Assembly: GCA_023392395.1 (NCBI GenBank)
Contig: JAEVZE010000093.1
Span: forward strand, 1-7,482
Source of the DNA: Bacillota bacterium
GTDB taxonomy: Bacteria > Bacillota > Clostridia > Christensenellales > Aristaeellaceae
Direction: 5' to 3'
DNA length: 7,482 bases
The translations under genes were made by a program, and so were the position numbers. Positions 1 to 7,118 of the stretch are shown piece after piece. The notes under the pieces were generated by a model, which made no database searches, was not told the DNA's origin, and saw only the letters and a program-made list of their open reading frames with translations. Each line of letters starts with the position of its first letter. The first letter of the stretch is position 1.

Positions 1-1390
<1,390 letters not shown>

Positions 1391-1397
<7 letters not shown>

Positions 1398-1424
1398 AAA
1401 TCTGCCGAAGCAGCTTTTCATTGC
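1391..1424. repeat. Hairpin A1, overlapping the secA stop codon
   Basis: Arm GCAATGAAAA (1391-1400) pairs perfectly with TTTTCATTGC (1415-1424). Then comes one T-C mismatch, a CTGC/GCAG inner stem and a CGAA tetraloop (1406-1409), so the stem has 14 pairs. The secA TGA (1395-1397) is inside the 5' arm, so ribosomes finishing secA would melt it. No T run follows, so it is not a standard terminator. It has the same plan as A2 and A3, including the mismatch position. Confidence 0.85.
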
Positions 1425-1425
1425 G

Positions 1426-1510
1426 GCAAAGGGAATCCGCCATTCGGCTTTCCTTTGCGTGAGAAACGGCGCAAGCCCTGTGAATCTTAGATTTACGGTC
1501 GGGCCTGCGC
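1426..1510. repeat. Composite hairpin unit, copy 1 (A2 + B1)
   Basis: A2 (1426-1458) pairs GCAAAGG with CCTTTGC, then a G-T wobble, AA/TT, the conserved T-C mismatch and CCG/CGG, around a CCATT loop. B1 (1469-1510) pairs GCGCAAGCCC with GGGCCTGCGC (one A-C mismatch). Inside it is a second stem GTGAATC/GATTTAC with a TTA loop, offset by a one-sided internal loop (1 base against 4). A ten-base linker GTGAGAAACG joins A2 to B1. The same layout recurs 111 bases downstream. Confidence 0.85.
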
Positions 1511-1536
1511 GTAAGCGGTAGCAGTCTGCGGGAAAG

Positions 1537-1622
1537 GCAGAGGGAATTCGCTGCGCGACTTTCCTCTGCGTAGAAAACGGCCGGTTTCCTGAATTCCTTC
1601 GGGATTTCCGGGCGGAAACCGG
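1537..1622. repeat. Composite hairpin unit, copy 2 (A3 + B2)
   Basis: A3 (1537-1569) pairs GCAGAGG with CCTCTGC, then the G-T wobble, AA/TT, the T-C mismatch and TCG/CGA, around a CTGCG loop. Relative to A2 it has A-T to G-C at pair 4 and C-G to T-A at pair 12, which are true double changes. B2 (1581-1622) pairs CCGGTTTCC with GGAAACCGG perfectly and contains an inner GAATTCC/GGATTTC stem with one T-T mismatch and a TTCG loop. The linker GTAGAAAACGG resembles that of copy 1. Confidence 0.85.
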
Positions 1623-1631
1623 ATCGGGAAT

Positions 1632-1732
1632 GCTTTCCCCGTCGGCCGGATAAGTTCGGCCTTTGGGGGAAAGCCAAATCCGCCGCACAGGTCGCCGGAT
1701 TTGATTGAAGCATAGAGGGCTGCGGCCCTCTA
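1632..1732. repeat. Three further stem-loops (C, D, E)
   Basis: C: GCTTTCCCC (1632-1640) pairs with GGGGAAAGC (1666-1674), with an inner GGCCGGA/TTCGGCC stem and TAAG loop; this is the same two-tier plan as B1 and B2. D: CAAATCCG (1675-1682) pairs with CGGATTTG (1696-1703), loop 13 bases, abutting C with no spacer. E: TAGAGGGC (1713-1720) pairs with GCCCTCTA (1725-1732) around TGCG. A 10-bp palindrome CTCCCGGGAG (1737-1746) and a small stem GGCAGA/TCTGCC (1756-1770) follow before the prfB ribosome site. Confidence 0.75.
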
Positions 1733-1784
1733 CGAACTCCCGGGAGAAGGAGAATGGCAGACCATCTGCCTTCCATAAGATTTT

Positions 1785-1802
1785 AAAGGATGTGATCGTG
1801 TG
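1785..1802 (+). promoter_or_regulatory. prfB ribosome binding site and GTG start
   Basis: AAAGGA (1785-1790) lies nine bases before GTG 1800-1802. This GTG is in the frame that ends at the CTT-TGA shift site, and an in-frame TAA at 1776 excludes a much earlier start. The next in-frame ATG (1848) would leave only nine leader codons, so the GTG is preferred. Confidence 0.75.
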
Positions 1803-2898
1803 ATCGAAACCGATGGCTTCAGGCAAGACCTCATCGCCATCCGAAAGATGATTGCAGAGGCAGGTGACTCACTTTGACGTGGCTCACCTTCAGGAACAAC
1901 TAGCCGAATTCCAGGAAGACATGGGATCGCCCGGCTTCTGGGACAATCTGGAGCGCGCGCAGAAGATCACCCAGAAGTCGCGCTCGGTGGAATCCCGGAT
2001 CGAGCACTTCAAGAAATTGAACAGCCGCGCGGACGATTTGGACGTGCTGATCGGCCTGGCCGACGAGGAGGACGATTCCTCGCTGGTGCCGGAGATCGCC
2101 TCCGAGATCGAGGCCATGAAAAAGGACCTGGAGTCTCTCCGGCTGACCACGCTGCTCTCCGGCGAGTATGACCAGAACGACTGCATCCTGGCGCTGCATG
2201 CCGGCGCGGGCGGCACCGAGGCCCAGGACTGGACCGAGATGCTCTACCGCATGTACACCCGGTTTGCCGAGCGCATGGGCCTGGCCGTCAAGGAACTGGA
2301 CTTTCTGGAGGGCGACGAGGCCGGCGTCAAATCGGTCACCTTCGAAATCAGCGGCGACTACGCCTATGGATTTTTGAAGAGCGAGCGCGGCGTGCACCGG
2401 CTCGTGCGCATTTCGCCCTTTGACTCCGCCGCGCGCCGCCACACGTCGTTTGCTTCGCTGGACGTGGCCCCGGTCATCGAGGACAGCGGTGCGACCGAGA
2501 TCAAGACCGAGGACCTGCGCATCGACACCTACCGCTCCTCCGGCAAGGGCGGCCAGCACGTCAACCGGACGGACTCCGCCGTGCGCATCACCCACCTGCC
2601 CACCAACATCGTGGTGCAGTGCCAGAACGAGCGCTCCCAGCTGCAGAACAAGGAGACCTGCTTCCGCATGCTGCGCGCGCGCCTGGCCGAGCTCAAGGAG
2701 CGCGAACGGCAGGAGCAGATGGGCGACATCAAGGGCGAGCTCAAGAAGATCGAGTGGGGCAGCCAGATCCGTTCCTACGTGTTCCAGCCCTATACGCTGG
2801 TCAAGGACCACCGCACGGGCTACGAGATGGGCGACATCGACGCCGTCATGGACGGAGATCTCGAGGGCTTTGTGACCGCTTACCTGCAGAAACTATAA
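1800..2898 (+). CDS. prfB: Peptide chain release factor 2 (RF2), with programmed +1 frameshift
   Basis: RF2 recognises UGA and UAA stop codons and triggers peptide release in the ribosome. Translation starts at GTG 1800, reads 25 codons (MIETDGFRQDLIAIRK...AEAGDSL), reaches CTT-TGA-C at 1872-1878, shifts +1 by skipping T1875, and continues DVAHLQEQL... to TAA 2896-2898. The fused product is 365 residues, the length I recall for E. coli RF2. With that numbering the stop-recognition tripeptide SPF is at 205-207 and the catalytic GGQ (SSGKGGQHVNRTDSAV) at 250-252, matching the E. coli positions. Residue 246 is Ser. The in-frame UGA makes synthesis self-regulated, since scarce RF2 favours the shift. 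A gene caller ignoring the shift would begin wrongly at TTG 1852. Its place after secA is usual in Firmicutes. Confidence 0.96.
1862..1878 (+). promoter_or_regulatory. prfB programmed +1 frameshift signal
   Basis: The slip site is CTT (1872-1874), TGA (1875-1877), C (1878), identical in core to the classic RF2 autoregulatory site. The internal Shine-Dalgarno-like stimulator appears to be AGGTGA (1862-1867), four bases before CTT. In E. coli the stimulator is AGGGGG, three bases before CTT. AGGTGA pairs with a more 5' part of the anti-SD, so the effective spacing is longer than in E. coli. Confidence 0.9.
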
Positions 2899-2914
2899 TT
2901 TATACACCGAACAA

Positions 2915-2951
2915 CGGTCTGTTTCCGGTCCAAAAGATCGAAAACAGACCG
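2915..2951 (+). terminator. Long hairpin after prfB, possible terminator or attenuator
   Basis: CGGTCTGTTT (2915-2924) pairs perfectly with AAACAGACCG (2942-2951). After a C-A mismatch, an inner CGGTC/GATCG stem (one G-T) closes a CAAAA loop. It begins 16 bases after the prfB stop. The following bases (AAGTCTTGTTG) are only partly T-rich, so strict intrinsic termination is doubtful. It may attenuate transcription or protect the prfB mRNA 3' end. It ends just before the candidate TTG starts of the next gene. Confidence 0.55.
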
Positions 2952-2980
2952 AAGTCTTGTTGAAATGGGGCCGATGCCGC

Positions 2981-3691
2981 TTGATCAACGGAAAGAACGC
3001 TCTGAAAAGCCTGTGCTGCGCGCTGGGCATGCTTTTGTTGGTTCCGGCGCTAATGCTGTTTGCGTTCGACCGGGGCGCGCTGGACAGGCCCTACCACCAG
3101 GAGTTGTACGACGCGCTGGGTTCCGCCCAGGCGGCGGGCGTCGACAAGACGGCGCTTTCGCAGATCGGCGACATGTTGGTGGACTACCTGAACGGGACGC
3201 GGGGCGACCTTGACATGACCGCGACCGTCAACGGCAGCGTCCAGGCAGTATTCAATGAGCGTGAGATCGCCCACATGGCGGACGTGAAAGCGCTGTTCGA
3301 CCTGGAGCGAAACATCACGCGGGTCTTTGCCGGAATGGGCCTGGTGCTGCTTGCCGCGGGCCTCTTCGGCCGCGGCTGGGCGAGGCGGCTCAAGCGCGCG
3401 GGGCTGACCGGGCAAGTTTTCTGGCTTGCGCTTTTGTTGTTTGTCGCAATTTGGGCGGCGGTCGACTTTGACGGCCTGTTCCGCCGCTTTCACGGGCTTT
3501 TGTTCACCAACGATCTGTGGCTTCTGAACCCCAAAACGGACCTCATGATCCGCATGCTGCCGGAGCGGTTCTTTGCGTCGGTCGCGGTGCGCGCGGCCGT
3601 TTGGATGTTGGCCGGTCAGGCGGTGCTGACCGCGCTGTGGGCGCTGCCGGTGGTGTTGACGCGCCGGGTGGCTCGGAAGGAGAATCCATGA
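2981..3691 (+). CDS. DUF1461 / TIGR01906 family membrane protein, Lit-like lipoprotein transacylase
   Basis: This is an integral membrane protein of about 236 residues. Numbering from TTG 2981, there are four hydrophobic segments: about 6-28, 112-132, 145-162 and 198-227. A large extracytoplasmic loop lies between the first two and a shorter one (about 163-197) between the last two. The loops hold the family hallmarks NEREIAHMADVK (His98) and FHGLLFTNDLWLLNPKTDL (His171). The family includes Lit, which moves an acyl chain within diacylglyceryl lipoproteins to make the lyso form. From memory, its essential histidines (H85 and H157 in the B. cereus enzyme) are 72 residues apart; here they are 73 apart in the same motifs, so Lit-like activity is plausible but unproven. 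The start is uncertain: TTG 2957 or 2960 also fit, none has a strong ribosome site, and 2981 gives the more usual short N-terminus. The stop overlaps tsaD as ATGA, suggesting coupled translation. Confidence 0.85.
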   Translation: MINGKNALKSLCCALGMLLLVPALMLFAFDRGALDRPYHQELYDALGSAQAAGVDKTALSQIGDMLVDYLNGTRGDLDMTATVNGSVQAVFNEREIAHMADVKALFDLERNITRVFAGMGLVLLAAGLFGRGWARRLKRAGLTGQVFWLALLLFVAIWAAVDFDGLFRRFHGLLFTNDLWLLNPKTDLMIRMLPERFFASVAVRAAVWMLAGQAVLTALWALPVVLTRRVARKENP

Positions 3692-4764
3692 CATATCACG
3701 AGACTGCGCTTCAAAAGGCGGAAGCGCTTCAAAAAAAGGGCAGGGCCGTGATCCTGGCCATCGAGTCCTCCTGCGACGAAACCGCGGCATCCGTGGTGGC
3801 GGACGGGCGGTGCGTACTGTCCGGCGTGATCGCGTCGCAGATCGAGCGGCATGCGCTGTACGGCGGCGTGGTGCCGGAAATTGCGTCCCGCATGCATGTT
3901 TCGGCGCTGGACCCGCTGGTCCGGGAGGCGCTGACCCGGGCGAGCCTATCTATGGAAGAAATCGACGCGGTGGCGGTCACCGCTGGGCCTGGCCTGGTGG
4001 GGGCGCTTCTGACCGGCGTGAGCTGGGCCAAGGCGTTTGCCTACGCCCGGAATCTGCCGCTGATCCCGGTCAACCACATTTCGGGCCACGTCAGCGCCAA
4101 CTACCTGGCACATCCGGACCTTACACCGCCGTTTGTGTGCCTGGTGGCTTCCGGCGGCCACAGCCACATTGTGCAGGTGGAGCGTTACGGCGCGTACCGG
4201 CTCCTTGGCCGCACGATGGACGACGCGGCGGGCGAGGCGTTTGACAAGGTCGCACGGGTACTGGACATCCCGTATCCGGGTGGGCCGCTGCTGGACAAGC
4301 TGGCGGAGACGGGAGACGACCGTGCCTACCGCTTCCCCAAGGTTTCGACGCAGGGGCCTTACGACTTCTCCTTCAGCGGCCTCAAGACCGCGGTGATCAA
4401 CCAGGCCCACATGCTGCGCCAGCAGGGAAAGGCGATCGATCAGGCGGGGTTTGCCGCCTCCTTTCGCCGGGCGGTGGTTTCGATGCTGGTGGAAAAGACG
4501 GTGCAAGCGGCGGTGGATACCGGCGCAAAGCGCCTGGCGGCGGCGGGCGGCGTGGCGGCGAATGCCCTGCTTCGGCGAGAATTGGTCCGATCGGGTGAGG
4601 CGGCGGGGCTGACCGTCTTCCTGCCCCCGGCGAGGCTGTGCACCGACAACGCGGAGATGATCGGCAGCGCCGCCTTCTATCAGCTGATGGCGGGAAATGT
4701 GGCGGAACTCTCGCTCAACGCCGATCCGGCCGCCCGGCTGAGCGGCCTTGACGGGATGGAGTAA
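3688..4764 (+). CDS. tsaD: tRNA N6-adenosine threonylcarbamoyltransferase TsaD
   Basis: TsaD (formerly Gcp/YgjD) transfers the threonylcarbamoyl group from TC-AMP to A37 of ANN-decoding tRNAs, working with TsaB and TsaE, neither of which is in this window. Protein of 358 residues. Visible: ESSCDETAASVV (26-37), YGGVVPEIASRMH (58-70), metal-binding NHISGH (His130, His134), ASGGHSH (154-160), DDAAGEAFDKVAR (178-190), YPGGPLLDKLA (196-206), FSFSGLKTAV (227-236), AAGGVAAN (285-292) and CTDNAEMIG (Asp320). ATG 3688 is chosen because AAGGAG (3677-3682) sits five bases upstream and the start overlaps the preceding stop (ATGA). The hydrophobic core strand usually begins at about residue 2, so this start gives a charged extension of roughly 20 residues. 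GTG 3748, preceded by AAAGGG, would give the usual N-terminus. The frame stays open upstream to 3517, but that part lies inside the DUF1461 gene. Confidence 0.97.
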   Translation: MTYHETALQKAEALQKKGRAVILAIESSCDETAASVVADGRCVLSGVIASQIERHALYGGVVPEIASRMHVSALDPLVREALTRASLSMEEIDAVAVTAGPGLVGALLTGVSWAKAFAYARNLPLIPVNHISGHVSANYLAHPDLTPPFVCLVASGGHSHIVQVERYGAYRLLGRTMDDAAGEAFDKVARVLDIPYPGGPLLDKLAETGDDRAYRFPKVSTQGPYDFSFSGLKTAVINQAHMLRQQGKAIDQAGFAASFRRAVVSMLVEKTVQAAVDTGAKRLAAAGGVAANALLRRELVRSGEAAGLTVFLPPARLCTDNAEMIGSAAFYQLMAGNVAELSLNADPAARLSGLDGME

Positions 4765-5007
4765 TTAGGCTCCAGGCGAAGGCCTTGGTGCTTTCGATGC
4801 GAAAAGACTCGGGTCCTGTGCATTCTTTGTGCGGGACTTGTTTCGAAAATGGCGCTGGCTTTTGCGCCGCATACCACCGGGTTTAAGGAATTTTGGGGCA
4901 TCGAGGGCCAAAATCGGCGATTGGGTACTTCTCCACGGGGAGTCCACAAAAAACCTGTGCGAAACCGACCGGGTCCGGCCCCGACGCCCCGAAAACCGGC
5001 GCGGTTC
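4765..5007. other. Noncoding stretch after tsaD
   Basis: No gene is convincing here. Short inverted repeats are present: TTTCG/CGAAA (4792-4804), GTCC/GGAC around 4813-4837 in an imperfect larger fold bounded by CGAAA and TTTCG (4800-4845), GGCGC/GCGCC (4851-4868) and ATTTTGG/CCAAAAT (4890-4914). None is followed by a T-tract, so I cannot name a tsaD terminator. One single-mismatch DnaA-box-like word, TGTGCGAAA (4956-4964), precedes the main cluster. Confidence 0.5.
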
Positions 5008-5122
5008 TGTGGATAACTTTCCGGCTTCCCCATGAATAATCCACCACGATCGCCCAATTTCCGCCAAAAACCAGCGTTTTCCGGGCGCTTTCTGTGGATA
5101 AGCCTGTGGATACTGTGGATTA
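5008..5122 (+). promoter_or_regulatory. DnaA-box cluster
   Basis: Two perfect DnaA boxes, TGTGGATAA (5008-5016 and 5093-5101), match the complement of consensus TTATCCACA. Two single-mismatch boxes follow at close spacing: TGTGGATAC (5105-5113) and TGTGGATTA (5114-5122). All four face the same way, and the last three start 12 and 9 bases apart. Weaker words lie nearby: TGTGCGAAA at 4956 with one mismatch, and GGTGGATTA on the minus strand at 5037-5045 with two. DnaA is the replication initiator and also a transcription factor. No dnaA, dnaN or rpmH and no obvious AT-rich unwinding element accompany the cluster, so a DnaA-titrating or regulatory site is likelier than oriC. It ends 86 bases before the -35 of the kinase promoter. 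Confidence 0.8.
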
Positions 5123-5159
5123 CTGCGGAATAATCGCGAAAGAGCGCTGCATAATGCAT

Positions 5160-5177
5160 GTATGCCCGGTATGCCCG
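5160..5177. repeat. Perfect 9-bp tandem repeat upstream of the rhaB promoter
   Basis: GTATGCCCG occurs twice head to tail (5160-5168 and 5169-5177), starting about 50 bases before the -35 box. Next to it is the small palindrome GCATAATGC (5149-5157). An activator or repressor site is possible, but nothing identifies the protein. Confidence 0.5.
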
Positions 5178-5193
5178 TCCACCCGGGCGTTTT
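5171..5193 (+). terminator. Weak intrinsic terminator candidate
   Basis: ATGCCCG (5171-5177) pairs with CGGGCGT (5184-5190), including one T-G wobble, around a TCCACC loop, and the run TTTT (5190-5193) follows. It could stop transcripts coming from tsaD before the rhaB promoter. The stem and T run are short, and it overlaps the tandem repeat. Confidence 0.3.
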
Positions 5194-5208
5194 GCGGCGA
5201 AAAAGCCG

Positions 5209-5237
5209 TTGAACGCGCTCCCTCAAACTGGTATAAT
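5209..5237 (+). promoter_or_regulatory. Sigma-A type promoter with extended -10
   Basis: A -35 box TTGAAC (5209-5214), a 17-base spacer, and a perfect -10 TATAAT (5232-5237) preceded by TGG, giving an extended -10. Transcription should start near 5244, leaving an untranslated leader of about 24 bases before ATG 5268. This is the strongest promoter in the window and separates the kinase-mrnC group from tsaD. Confidence 0.88.
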
Positions 5238-5267
5238 GGCTATGATACGAGGAAAGCGGGGAGAGCC

Positions 5268-6749
5268 ATGAACACGAAGACGTTGAACCTGCTGGGTTTT
5301 GACTTTGGCGCGTCCAGCGGCCGCGCGATGCTGGGTCAGTACGATGGCGAGCGCATCCGCCTGACGGAGTTGCACAGGTTTTCAAACGACCCGGTGACGC
5401 TGAACGGCCGCATGGTCTGGGACGTGCAGCGCTTTTTCTTCGAGATGAAGCAGGCGCTGACCAAGGCGGCGAAGGAAGGCATCCGGCTGGATTCCATCGG
5501 CATCGACACCTGGGGTGTCGACTTCGGCCTGCTGGGCAAAAACGGCGTTCTCGCGGGCCTTCCGGTGCACTACCGCGACAAGCGCACCGATGGCATTCTG
5601 CCCAAGGGCTTTCAGGTGATGCCCAAGGCGGACATCTTTGCCCGCACCGGCCTTGCGTTCATTCAGTTCAACACCCTCTTCCAGCTGTACGCGATGAAGC
5701 TGGAGGGCGACCCGGTGTACGGCATCGCGGACAAGCTTCTGATGATGCCAGACCTATTGGCCTACTTCCTGACGGGCAAAATGGCCACAGAGTACACCAT
5801 CGCCTCCACCACGCAATTGATCGACCCGAACACGCGCGACTGGGCCTGGGACCTGATGGACGCCTTCGGCATCCCCAGGACGCTGTTTACAAAGCTTGAA
5901 CAGCCGGGCGCGGTGCGCGGCACGCTGCTATCCGAGATCGCTCGGGAAACCGGCGTGGGTGAAGTCCCGGTGATCGCGGTTTGCGAGCACGACACGGCAT
6001 CGGCGGTGGCGGCGGTGCCCGCCGAGGGCGACCGCTTCGCCTACATCTCCAGCGGCACCTGGTCGCTTCTGGGCACCGAAATCCGGACACCCCTGTGCGA
6101 ACCCGCCGTCATGGAAGCCAACTACACCAACGAGGGCGGCGTGGACGGCACCACGCGTCTGCTCAAGAACATCATGGGCCTGTGGATCCTGCAGGAGTGC
6201 AAGCGCGAATGGGACCGCCGCGAAGACGCGGTGGATTTCGACACGCTGGACAAGATGGCCGCGGCGGCGGAGCCGTTCCTGGCCATTCTAAACGTGGACG
6301 ATCCCTGCTTCCTGCAGCCGGGCGGCATGCCTCAGCGTGTGCAGGAGTACTGTCAGCGCACTGGTCAGCAGGTGCCCAAGGGCCGTGGGCAGATCATCCG
6401 CGTGATCCTGGAGAGCCTGGCGCTCAAGTACCGCTGGAGCGTCGAGCGGCTGGAGAAGGACCTTTTGCACCACGAGATCGACGCGCTCAACATCGTCGGC
6501 GGCGGCAGCAAGAACGTGATGCTCAACCAGTTCACCGCCAACGCGCTGAGAAAGCCCGTCATCGCCGGCCCCAGCGAGGGCACGGTGGTCGGGAACCTCT
6601 TGGTGCAGGCGATGGCGCTGGGCGCGATCGGCTCTGTTCATGAGCTGCGCCAGGTCGTGGCCCGCTCGTTCCCCACCGGCACCTATCAGCCGGAGGGCGA
6701 CGGCGCCGACTGGGAGGCAGCCTATGGCCGCTTCCTGAAACTGCTGTGA
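5268..6749 (+). CDS. rhaB: Rhamnulokinase-like FGGY-family sugar kinase
   Basis: RhaB phosphorylates L-rhamnulose at O1 with ATP, the second step of rhamnose breakdown, in the cytoplasm. The 493-residue length fits the family. Domain I carries the phosphate loop DFGASSGR (12-19), DTWGVDFGLL (80-89) and HYRDKRT (101-107). Then come NTLFQLYA (135-142), PDLLAYFLTG (161-170) and EYTIASTTQLI (175-185). CEHDTASAV (239-247) contains the presumed catalytic base Asp242. Domain II has YISSGTWSLLGTE (259-271), NYTNEGGVDGTTRLLKNIMG (285-304) and the nucleotide loop GGGSKN (411-416). ATG 5268 is chosen because it follows GGGGAG (5258-5263) and lies just downstream of the promoter; the frame runs open further upstream through the DnaA boxes, but that part looks noncoding. 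No rhaA, rhaD, transporter or regulator is in view, so the substrate is inferred from family resemblance. The stop overlaps mrnC by four bases. Confidence 0.92.
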   Translation: MNTKTLNLLGFDFGASSGRAMLGQYDGERIRLTELHRFSNDPVTLNGRMVWDVQRFFFEMKQALTKAAKEGIRLDSIGIDTWGVDFGLLGKNGVLAGLPVHYRDKRTDGILPKGFQVMPKADIFARTGLAFIQFNTLFQLYAMKLEGDPVYGIADKLLMMPDLLAYFLTGKMATEYTIASTTQLIDPNTRDWAWDLMDAFGIPRTLFTKLEQPGAVRGTLLSEIARETGVGEVPVIAVCEHDTASAVAAVPAEGDRFAYISSGTWSLLGTEIRTPLCEPAVMEANYTNEGGVDGTTRLLKNIMGLWILQECKREWDRREDAVDFDTLDKMAAAAEPFLAILNVDDPCFLQPGGMPQRVQEYCQRTGQQVPKGRGQIIRVILESLALKYRWSVERLEKDLLHHEIDALNIVGGGSKNVMLNQFTANALRKPVIAGPSEGTVVGNLLVQAMALGAIGSVHELRQVVARSFPTGTYQPEGDGADWEAAYGRFLKLL

Positions 6750-7117
6750 CGGACTTGCCCGGATCGCTGGAGTTGGCCTACCTGGGCGACGCGATCTATG
6801 ATTTCTATGTCCGGGAGCGACTGGTGCGCGGCGGCGACCGCATCAATGTGCTGCACAAGCGCGCCATCCGCACCGTTTGCGCCCACGCGCAGGCGGAGGC
6901 GCTTCAGCGCGTCGAGGCGCTGCTTACAGACGAGGAACGCGCGGTGGTGCGCCGTGCGCGCAACGCGCGCCAAACGCCGCCGAGGAGCGCCGATCCCGCG
7001 GAGTACCACCGCGCGACGGCGCTGGAAGCGCTGATCGGATACCTGTTTTTGACGGACCAAAAGGCGCGTATGGAGACGCTGATCGCATCGGCGCTGGACG
7101 CGGGGGAGAGGGAATAG
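6746..7117 (+). CDS. mrnC: Mini-ribonuclease III
   Basis: Mini-III is a dimeric RNase III-like nuclease without a double-stranded RNA-binding domain. In Bacillus subtilis it matures the ends of 23S rRNA. Protein of 123 residues, the normal short length. LAYLGDAIYDFYVRE (10-24) carries catalytic Asp15. LHKRAIRTVCAHAQAEAL (36-53) and LTDEERAVVRRARNARQTPP (60-79) are family signatures. YHRATALEALIGYLFL (87-102) carries the metal-binding Glu94. It starts at GTG 6746, whose last two bases form part of the rhaB TGA (GTGA overlap). No clear ribosome site is visible there, so it probably depends on ribosomes finishing rhaB. In other Firmicutes it usually follows cysS and precedes rlmB; here a sugar kinase takes the place of cysS. 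Confidence 0.95.
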   Translation: MTDLPGSLELAYLGDAIYDFYVRERLVRGGDRINVLHKRAIRTVCAHAQAEALQRVEALLTDEERAVVRRARNARQTPPRSADPAEYHRATALEALIGYLFLTDQKARMETLIASALDAGERE

Positions 7118-7118
7118 C

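Noticed and set aside
1900..2811. Minus-strand open frame of 303 codons inside prfB
   Set aside because: Shadow of a GC-rich coding region; the plus strand has an unmistakable RF2 with SPF and GGQ.
3732..3738. In-frame A-AAA-AAG slippery heptamer in tsaD, as in the dnaX -1 frameshift
   Set aside because: It is near the N-terminus, with no evident stimulatory hairpin and no meaningful protein in the -1 frame; probably just Lys codons.
3050..3790. Minus-strand open frame across the DUF1461 gene and the tsaD start
   Set aside because: Low-complexity composition and no family features; the plus-strand protein has clear motifs and membrane helices.
5008..5122. Chromosomal replication origin (oriC)
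   Set aside because: Boxes are present, but there is no dnaA/dnaN/rpmH neighbourhood and no clear AT-rich unwinding region; skew analysis over the genome would be needed.
5094..5267. Upstream extension of the kinase reading frame to GTG 5094
   Set aside because: The extension covers DnaA boxes, the -35 and the TATAAT box; the conserved kinase N-terminus begins right after ATG 5268.
4765..5385. Minus-strand frames of 206 and 159 codons, and a small plus-strand frame at 4829-5035, in the tsaD-rhaB gap
   Set aside because: They run through DnaA boxes and the promoter, lack ribosome sites and resemble nothing I recognise.
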